Below the pieces are notes generated by a model that did no database searches, was not told the DNA's origin, and saw only the letters and a list, made by a program, of their open reading frames with translations. Source: Paramyrothecium sp. XJ0827 (Eukaryota > Ascomycota > Sordariomycetes > Hypocreales > Stachybotryaceae). From it: 64,000 nt of DNA. Of the stretch, positions 56,960 to 64,000 are shown one piece after another. A program made the translations under genes and the position numbers. The stretch covers positions 3,100,001-3,164,000 of the forward strand of contig JAJFPB010000004.1 in assembly GCA_020881915.1 (NCBI GenBank), given 5' to 3'. Within the stretch, counting starts at the first letter, position 1. Each line of letters starts with the position of its first letter.

Positions 56960-58069
56960 TCAGCCACTTCGAAGACGTTTGGCTATCTCATCAAAAATTT
57001 CTGCCTTGAGTTGTTCACTGTACTCCGCATCTCTTTCACTCTTGATGAAAGTCACTCTGCCATCCAGAGAGTCAATGTCGTCTCGTATTTCTATCATCGT
57101 AGCTTCGTCGATGTCATTCCCATTGGCTGGTGATAGTGCTACCTGAGCCTCCAAGCCTTCAACCGTATTCTCCAGGCGTGCAAGTTTGTCCTTAAGCTGA
57201 GCGTTCTCATCTCTTAACTGAGCGTTGTCGGCTTGCAGGTCTCCAACCTTGGACTCTAGCTTGTTCAACTTGTCCCAGAACTGGGTAAATATGTCGGGCT
57301 GGTCGTCTTGTCGGGGCCGTTTACGGTTAGACGACGCTGCGCCGTGTGGGAACTCTGTTGCTCATTCGTAGGATGGTGGTTTAGGCGGAGCAAGAAAGGC
57401 AACCTTTCCTCCATCGCCGTTGAACAAACGTGAGATATCATGGTCGGGATCGGAGGAAGGTTGAATCTGACGTTGTTCCACAATCTCGCTAATGGATTTG
57501 AGCTCATCGAGCGATAGCAGAGACTCTTGGATGTAGATTCGGAGAGAAGTGACACAAGACAGCTCGTATATGGAGTCGAGAACCCTGCCTGAGCGCGCTC
57601 GAGCTGCCACAACCGGCTCCTTGACGTCGCTGGGAACGAGAACGGTGATTGTGTTGTCTAGTTCCAAATCAAGACATGTAGTCGAGTCGAATTTCTGCTT
57701 CGCAGCATTGGAAGGCTTCGGCAGAGTGGAATAGTTCGAAGGATTTGATGAAGAAAGGGTTGATGCGGAGGCATAGCCCTGGCCCAGCTGGTTTGTCCTT
57801 GAATCTGAAGGGTATGCTGATCTCAAAATGCGCGTAAGATTGGCTGCCGTGCTTAGAAAAATCGAGTTGCAACGTGAATCGTATCGCGTCGTGGGTCGTC
57901 AAGGTACGCGTGACACCTTCCCACTGCCACTCCACGACAGCTGTTGTTTGATCAATGTCGATACGTGATGGGAGTCGCCATAGCACATAGAACCTATTGG
58001 TTAGTACACCAAATCGGGACTTACCCGCACTGCAAAAACTTCGAACAACACAGCCACAAGAGAATACCG
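56960..58069 (-). pseudogene. Broken gene of an unknown fungal family with C-terminal coiled coil
   Basis: Reading the minus strand, a short upstream coding stretch ends at 58025 with gtaagt, and coding resumes at 57993 after a gtactaac branch site and caatag (a 31-nt intron if real). Residues such as IDQTTAVVEWQWEGVTRTLT and LRINPFFIKSFELFHSAEA follow. Near 57710-57720 the coding frame shifts by one base, apparently an extra T in GCCTTCC. The new frame (TTCLDLELDNTITVLVPSDV, SLLSLDELKSISEIVEQRQI) runs to an in-frame TGA at 57362-57364. The same frame then continues through IFTQFWDKLNKLESKVGDLQ and a coiled coil to a stop at 56960. One frameshift and one nonsense codon make it inactive as read. 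Function is unknown. Confidence 0.65.
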
Positions 58070-58070
58070 G

Positions 58071-58420
58071 CTTCGCTGGTGGGTGCCTGCGACCTCCAGT
58101 AGAACTGCGAGGTCGGCTCGAAACTCCAGTAGAACTGCGAGATTCCGATCAGGGCCCTACTACATGCCCCGGTTATTCTACCAAAAGGAGGCTGCGCTCA
58201 TTCTTTGTGGGTATAATCCGGAATTTTACAACGGCTGTAGCGCGACTTCGCTGGCGGGTGCCTGCGACCCCCAGTAGAACTGCGAGGTCGGCTCGAAACT
58301 CCAGTAGAACTGCGAGATTCCGATCAGGGCCCTACTACATGCCCCGGTTATTCCACAAAAAGGAGGCTGCGCTCACTCGTGGTAGGTATAGTCCGGAATT
58401 TTACAACGGCCGTAGCGCGA
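58071..58420. repeat. Tandem duplication, two 175-bp copies
   Basis: Copies 58071-58245 and 58246-58420 are exactly 175 bp each and differ at about 10 positions, mostly transitions (about 94% identical). Each copy holds an inner repeat of CTCCAGTAGAACTGCGAG spaced by about 30 nt. The first copy abuts the 5' end of the pseudogene. Confidence 0.9.
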
Positions 58421-58729
58421 TGTACCGGTTTCCCTTGCGGAGCATTGTCGAGTTCGGATGGATCGAATCGAGAAGAAGCGCGGGAGAATGCGTTGATGAA
58501 GGAGAAGAATGGTTGTGGGATGGAGACGTGGCGAAGAGTGTAATAAAGAGGAAACATCTTGAGAGAGTGATCTGAGGGTGAACGTGAAGCACGTGAGTTG
58601 TTGGAAAAGTGGGGAAACTCTCTTCACTGATAGTTGCTGACTAAGGTAACGCGGATGGCCATAGCAAGACGCCACAGCTCAAATGAAAATAGCCGCAGAG
58701 AGCACTGTTCACGCCATAGGTAATATTAC

Positions 58730-58930
58730 AACCGACTTGAAGAGAATCAAAGATAGTATATATAAGTATAATTAAGGAGATTTTAGGTAAATAAAAATAA
58801 CAAAATAAGACCTTATTTTTAAAATAATAAATATATTCTTTTTTTATAACTTCCTTTTTAGATTTATAAAAAGAATTAATATAGAATTCCAGAGGAATTT
58901 TAAGATATTTTGTTACAAATAAAAGACGCT
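58730..58930. repeat. Very AT-rich block, RIP-like
   Basis: About 200 nt made almost wholly of A and T with many TpA steps, in a GC-rich genome. It follows coding-like sequence of a repeated family on the minus strand. The composition fits repeat-induced point mutation (CpA to TpA), which is inference. Confidence 0.6.
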
Positions 58931-59348
58931 GACAGCAAAAAAGATATGGTCGAGTTGGGTAGTATTGACGAGCGAGCTTGAACTGCCGGCAAACTGAAGA
59001 AAACCCAAAGATGCCACTGAAGTAGATCGGCAATGTGCACTCAGATTGACCATCAATAAATGTCTGGGTGCTGAGTGAATCACTCAGCTTGAACAGGAGT
59101 TCCAGGAACTCTACTCTTGCGGCATCTTGATTCGTGGTATTGGATTTATTATCCATGCATGAAAAGTCATATGAAGTGGGCCAATCCTCTGATTCTTCTT
59201 GTTGAGGATGTTCGAACTCTTCACTCTGCTCTTCTGTACCATCTTCGATCTCCTCTTCTAGTTCCTCAAGCTCTTCACCGTCGTCGGGTTGGCCGTAACC
59301 CCTATACTCTCCACCCGGCACACTCTCGATATTAAACCAGTCATCCAA
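58850..59348 (-). pseudogene. Remnant of a large repetitive fungal protein family
   Basis: The frame from 59348 starts MDDWFNIESVPGG, has an acidic run (ELEELEEEIEDGTEE), then EFLELLFKLSDSLSTQTFID, LPIYFSGIFGFSSVCRQFKL and ARQYYPTRPYLFCCQRLLFV. The last parts resemble, from memory, large fungal proteins found in multicopy next to RecQ-like helicase or telomeric DNA. After about 58900 the frame dissolves into AT-rich lysine/isoleucine nonsense, so the rest has been lost or mutated. The family call is uncertain. Confidence 0.4.
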
Positions 59349-60139
59349 GGAAGATGCAGTCGAGTTTCGTTTATTGGTAGTATTCGGCCATTTCCCATTC
59401 TCCGCATCAACATCATTTCATACCCTATGGTCCCATATAACTTTGAGGATATGAGTATACTCTTTAAGCATGTGAACCTTGATCTGCTGCCTGACCGTAG
59501 GTGGCATTAAGTATACCCTCAGCACAGATAGGATAAACCGCTGCTACATGAACCGATATTGAGTCCTTGTGCTCGGCTCTGTTATAATGGAGAATACCCC
59601 TGGCTAATAGGTATGACTCTTCGAAGAGAGAAGCCAACAGCGAACCAGCCTGCTCGTATTCCGAGCTGTGCTCTCGCATCGATCAAGCATTAGGTCGATA
59701 GTTGCCCTATACAAGCAAGCTTTTGCTTGTCTTGATAGCGGCTGATAAAATCGACTTCTCCTTCTCGTAGTCCATGGCCAAGGACGAAATCTTTCCAAAT
59801 GGATGTCCCAGGTTCTCAAATAGGTGGTTGATTCATTGCGTAGAGGATTATCTCGGCGAACAATTTTGTATATCTGTGGCCATTGTGTACGTTCTAGCTA
59901 TGGGCTGGTCGCGGCAAGTGACTCCTCGCACTAACTTCAAACCAGCCATGCACATTTTTTCTCCATGCGATCCTGAAAGAATTTCTGATTCGCTTGCCTT
60001 TGACTCCTTCCCATCAAGCTTTGGTCGACCACGTTCAGGAATTTTTAATTGAAGGTATAGTGGAAGATAAGGGTTGTGGTAAAGATGGAGATTTGGCGGT
60101 CGGGGTGGCGTATTTGCAAGCGCCACGAAGAGTTTCGGA

Positions 60140-60380
60140 GTAAAGACAAATAACAGTCCGGTTTAGTCGATGTTGTTTTTTGCCCTTGACTGTGAGGAGA
60201 AGATCATAGTAGTCGACGGTGGAGTATAGGCTGTAGATAAGTAAAGAAAGATAGACATTAACAAACAAATAATAAAATGGGCAGTGAGGGACAGATAGAG
60301 CTTACGTTTGTCGATGGAGTAAATGCGTAGAGGGAGTAGTGGTCTGACGATCAAAATCAGAGGCATAGGACATTGTGATA
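60140..60380 (-). pseudogene. BTB/POZ-domain gene relic, N-terminal part
   Basis: An exon beginning MSYASDFDRQTTTPSTHLLH ends at a GTAAGC donor. After an AT-rich intron ending ctacag, it continues YYDLLLTVKGKKQHRLNRTV and CLYSETLRGACKYA. The spacing of D-L-x-(I/V)-x-G, H-x-x-V/L-x-x-x-V and C-x-x-S-x-x-F/L-x-x-A-C is that of fungal BTB domains. The frame ends shortly after (about 60050) and no intact downstream gene exists. Confidence 0.4.
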
Positions 60381-60522
60381 TTGTGATGGTTTGTAGATCT
60401 ATATCGTCTTATATCTTTCGGTTCCTTTGCATATCTTCTCTAAGAAGCAAGACAGATGCAGAGCAGGTTCAGTTACCAGTCATGGCCCCCCCTGGAGCTT
60501 TAATTTACTGAGTCTCTCCTGG

Positions 60523-60596
60523 GTTATAACCTCATGCCCCGTGGGGCTTCAGTTGTTATAACGTCAACCCTGTCATTGCATGCCCCATGGGGCTTC
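60523..60596. repeat. Paired palindromic units
   Basis: GTTATAAC followed by ATGCCCCGTGGGGCTTC (60523-60550) recurs as GTTATAAC followed by ATGCCCCATGGGGCTTC (60555-60596). GCCCCATGGGGC at 60582-60593 is a perfect 12-bp palindrome. A worn third copy is at 60481-60500. Confidence 0.6.
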
Positions 60597-61270
60597 GACT
60601 AACTTTATCCTCTCTCGGTATACCAGTTTATAATGAGCATTCGTAATAGTAGTCGTCGCACTTAGTAGAGAGGAAGTGAGGTAGTGAAGGTAGTAGCACG
60701 AGTGGCGTCGCTCGCCGACTGTCGGGTTCCGAGCTAACGTACGGGACCATATTCGAGTCGTTCGTCCAATCCTAGGCTTGGCTTTCATCATAACCTTGTA
60801 TAGATCCTACCTCGTGAATCAGGCTCTGCATTCCATGTGCCTCTAATCCGTATATCCAGAACCCCCCCGCTCGGAAGCTTAGGTCATTCTGTCGAGTTCC
60901 CGTGGTGAGGCTTAAGCTAGGCACTACCTTAGGTAAGGTAGGTAGGCAGAACTCAGGAGGCACAATCTTGCATGTCGGTTTGGGGGACTATTTCGCCGGG
61001 TATCATTCATCTTGTCCTCTATTTACCATTTGCCTATCTCTTTCCACAACATGACGGCTCATTTGAATGGCATAACCCCTGGGGCATCGATAGGCTTCAA
61101 TCGCCCATGGCTGCGTCGAGACAACGATGTAAAAAGATATCGTCCCCAACATTCACGCGCCGTGCCTTTTTTAAATTTCCCTTTTATCCCTCCAGAATCC
61201 CATCCGGCTGCTCCTCAGAGCGGGGCTGCGAAAACAACACGTACATAGAACTAGAGAAGCCACGAGTGTA

Positions 61271-64000
61271 TTACATCCTAGCTTGAGTTAGTATTGAAAC
61301 TTATTCACGAAGGCATTTGAACGTACCTCTGGAGGGGAGTCAAGCCAAGAAGTCGCATGCCGTTGTTCAGCACGATACGTGCGGCATCGTACAGGGCCAT
61401 ACGCGCCTTCATCAGCTCTGGCTCGCTGCCAACAACCTTCAGGTGGTCATAGCTGCTGCTGATGACGTGAGTCATCTTGAAAAGATATGTGAGCACCGTC
61501 GTAGGCTCCAGAGTCTTCATGGTGTTCTGAACGGTGTCGGGCCACTGAGCCAGGATTCGGACAATGTTGACGGCGTGTGCCTCCTTGAGCAGCGAGAAGT
61601 CCGCGCTGGCGAGGTCCTCATCGGAAAGGTTTGCACGACGCTTGATCGAGCACAGGCGGGAATGCGCGTATTGCAGGTAGGGGCCAGTGTCGCCTTCGAA
61701 CGAAGTCATGGCGTCCATGTTGAAGGTGTAGTTGTTAATCCTGCGTGTCTTGTGAGCTCGACTTTCCAATATCTGGGGGCGGGGGGCAGGCAAGGGGTGA
61801 GTACTAACCTCTTGCCGCTCATATCCTGAACCATGACACTGCTGATACCAAGGATATCGGCGGTGCCAACGGGATCCTCGACCTGCGCATACTTGTCTTC
61901 GTTCTTCTTCATGGTCTCGTGCATGTGGTCGGCACAGTCCCTGAGGATATCATCCAAGCTAGCAGTGGCAACACATGTCAGTATCCGCGTTCGAATGCTC
62001 CTCCGTTCTACAGTGGTTTGTACTCTCCACAGCGTGACTTACAACTTGACGGTACCCTTCCTGGTGCTCATGCCAAGGACAAGTCCAAAGTTGATGTGCT
62101 GAACTCGGCTGGCAACCTCCTTCTCCCCAAGAAGCTCAATGATCTTGAACAGCTGCTTCAGGTGAAGATCCTGGGCGCTAGCGACGACATAGATCATATG
62201 ATCAAAGTTGTACTTCTCGTACTGGAACAGGCATGTTAGCTCCGTCTCGCAATCCAATACCCTGAAGCAACTTACTCGGCCAAGGAGCTCTCCAATGTCG
62301 CGAGTGAGGTACAGCGCGGTGCCATCCTTCTTTCGCACGACGGCCTTCCCCAGGCGCTTTCCATCCTTTCCAGGAACAAGACTCTCAAAGTCCACAAGGA
62401 CGGCTCCGCCATCACTCTTGGTGATGCCCTTTTCTTCCATGCGCTGTGCGACCTTGGCCATGGCCTCCTCGGAGACCTGACTCTCACCTGCATACAGTAA
62501 GCACGATGTTCGTTAGCCGGGAAAGATCTCACGTACCGCTGAACACGTCAAAGTTGATGTTCAGTCGAGCATAAGTGTCTATACGAGTTGTCAGCATTGT
62601 GTCATGAACTGAAAGTCGGCGAGATGTAGCCGCTTACCTTTGTATCGCGCAATGCTCAAATCTCGGAATCGCTGCCACTGGGCAACAACGTCCTTGTCAC
62701 CATCCGTCTAGTCAGGTATTAGCAGCTGATGCTGAAGATGGAGATAAATTGGAGAGCTGGGTTGTCTTTACCATTTTGCGGAAATATTGGCGAGCTTGCT
62801 CATCAAGTGATGAAGCCTCCAGGCTGCTGACATCCTTTCCTTCCTTCTTCAACGCCTCGATTTCCGCGATTTGCGCCTCCTTCTCCGAATTGATTCGGAC
62901 GTATAGATTGAAGAGATGGTTGATGGCGTCGGCTTTGAGAGCTTCTTCGTCTCCGTACTTCTCATAGGCAAGTGCGAGCAGACCATACTGCTTTCCCCAA
63001 TCACCGAGATCTGTCCTAGGGTCAGGCAAAGCCAACATAGAGACGTCTTATGGAAATGAGGATAGACCTACAGTTCATCCTGGTAACGTCCCAACCGCTG
63101 CCTTCGTAAAGGTTTGCGAGGAATGCTCCAATGATAGTCGAGCGGAGATGGCCTGCATGGAAGGGCTTGGCCACATTAGGAGAACTAAATTCAACGATCT
63201 ATGTACGTCAGTGATGCGCCTGGTGCATGGAACAGACTGCTCGCACAATTCGTTTTTGGCCCTTGCTAGGGTCTTTTGGGTCTTTCAGTCCAAGGAAGCG
63301 ATTGCGACCTGAGAGGAATTAGACGGGTCGACACTCAAGCAGGTAGATCTCGACGTACCGTAGTCCTCGCCCAACTGGCGAATCATTGGGATGACGGAGG
63401 ACAGCAGAGGCTGGTGCTTCGTAAAGAAGGACATGAAGGGACCGCTGACAACAGGCTTGCTGAACAGGGGGTCGTCCTCGGGGAACTATGATGGAGTATT
63501 CGTCAACAAGAAGCCCGCAATGCGCTCGGGCACCGCAACGAACCTTGCCAGCCCATTCGTTTGCGAGGACATCCGGCTTGGCGCCCTTAATTCGAAGAGC
63601 TGGGACGGCGAGGACAAAGTCACCCTTATCCAAAGCCTGAGTCCATTGGGCTGCCGGGTAGACAATGGCAGGGTCAACACCAGTAATATCGGAGAGAACG
63701 TTGCTGAGATGGGCTCGGTATAAGTCGAAGGGATTGATTTCGGGGTGGATGTTGGGGAATTTTTGGGCAACGGCATCCAAGGTCAGACCGCTGACCTGGT
63801 CGACGAGCCGCTGCACTGCGCTTTGCTGGGCCATTGTCGCAGTCGTCAAGGCTCGTGCCTGTGGAATTGGCGATGGAGGGGTCCTGGGGAGGCGTCGAGG
63901 GTCGTTGGTGGAGGCAGAACCTGAACCTGGCGTGGCTCGAAGGCTGGAGAGCTTAGTTGCGGCAGAGAGCCAACGTCGAGTCTTGCTCGGAGCTGGGGGA
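61271..64000 (-). CDS. Arginyl-tRNA synthetase, probably dual cytosolic/mitochondrial
   Basis: Twelve exons on the minus strand: (64000)63834-63544, 63485-63359, 63308-63247, 63198-63072, 63010-62772, 62707-62638, 62578-62537, 62487-62276, 62221-62043, 61958-61809, 61740-61327 and 61277-61271. From the ATG at 63834 this gives 639 residues of class I ArgRS. The HIGH-type signature is [10 protein letters not shown] (HAGH at 174-177), and the KMSKS-type signature is MSTRK (441-445). [11 protein letters not shown] and the alpha-helical anticodon domain ([20 protein letters not shown]) follow, ending LGLTPLQRM. The last exon has only 7 nt. Upstream of the ATG the frame stays open to the window edge and encodes a basic, acid-poor stretch ([19 protein letters not shown]), like a mitochondrial presequence. 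The true 5' end may lie outside the window. Confidence 0.95.

Larger units (their letters stand above)
59349..61270. other. Degraded accessory DNA
   Basis: Apart from the relic at 60140-60380 and the palindromic repeats at 60523-60596, only broken minus-strand frames are seen (for example 59464-59679 with LLASLFEESYLLARGILHYN). In one reading they are interrupted by TGA and TAG codons, as expected after C-to-T decay. 60600-61270 holds no feature apart from a GGTAAGGTAGG cluster near 60932. Confidence 0.45.

Noticed and set aside
57997..58575. 192-codon + strand frame with internal protein repeat
   Set aside because: The repetition is caused by the 175-bp DNA duplication; coding signal of the neighbouring gene is on the other strand.

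Overview
The window is nuclear DNA of a filamentous ascomycete, most likely a Sordariomycete. Genes are GC-rich with short introns (mostly 47-100 nt, GTRNGY donors, CTRAC-like branch points). They alternate strands with very short convergent gaps, and intergenic DNA is rich in AGGTA/GGTACC steps. The species cannot be read from the sequence. Exon structures below were derived by matching splice sites, phase and protein family, and every multi-exon model given closes in frame unless marked broken.

Layout. 1-1514 is the 3' part of an F-box gene. 2558-5086 is a disordered AT-hook protein. 6385-27920 is a dense housekeeping block: V-ATPase subunit C, APS kinase, a mitochondrial HotDog thioesterase, a small stefin-like protein, MAK21/NOC1, mitochondrial prolyl-tRNA synthetase, prefoldin subunit 5, an unrecognised 512-residue protein, ORC1, PRP46 and NAS6. 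A TMF/SGM1-like golgin (27986-30795) and an intronless FAD monooxygenase (31904-33133) follow.

33702-40690 holds the most unusual gene: a predicted 2,234-residue disordered protein. Its first half carries about 20 tryptophan-glycine modules set between acidic-proline and lysine tracts. Its second half carries tandem 'EIVEIVD...PPKEKSKKSKKS' repeats.

After 40.7 kb the DNA is gene-poor. It holds a DUF7053-like protein, an MDR enoyl reductase with a C-terminal frameshift, a CRZ1-type zinc-finger factor and the mitochondrial alternative oxidase, separated by 1.4-4.2 kb without genes. 56.3-60.8 kb looks like degraded accessory DNA: a small unknown gene, a pseudogene with one frameshift and one nonsense codon, a 175-bp tandem duplication, a very AT-rich block and relics of two other gene families. 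The window ends in a 12-exon arginyl-tRNA synthetase whose frame stays open to the right edge and appears to encode a mitochondrial presequence.

Themes linking genes: organellar translation and respiration (ProRS, ArgRS, AOX, thioesterase), proteostasis and assembly (prefoldin 5, NAS6), RNA and ribosome biogenesis (PRP46, MAK21), and calcium/pH homeostasis (CRZ1, V-ATPase C). No operon-like logic is expected or seen. Two adjacent genes use GC-AG introns, and several genes have exons of 3-21 nt.
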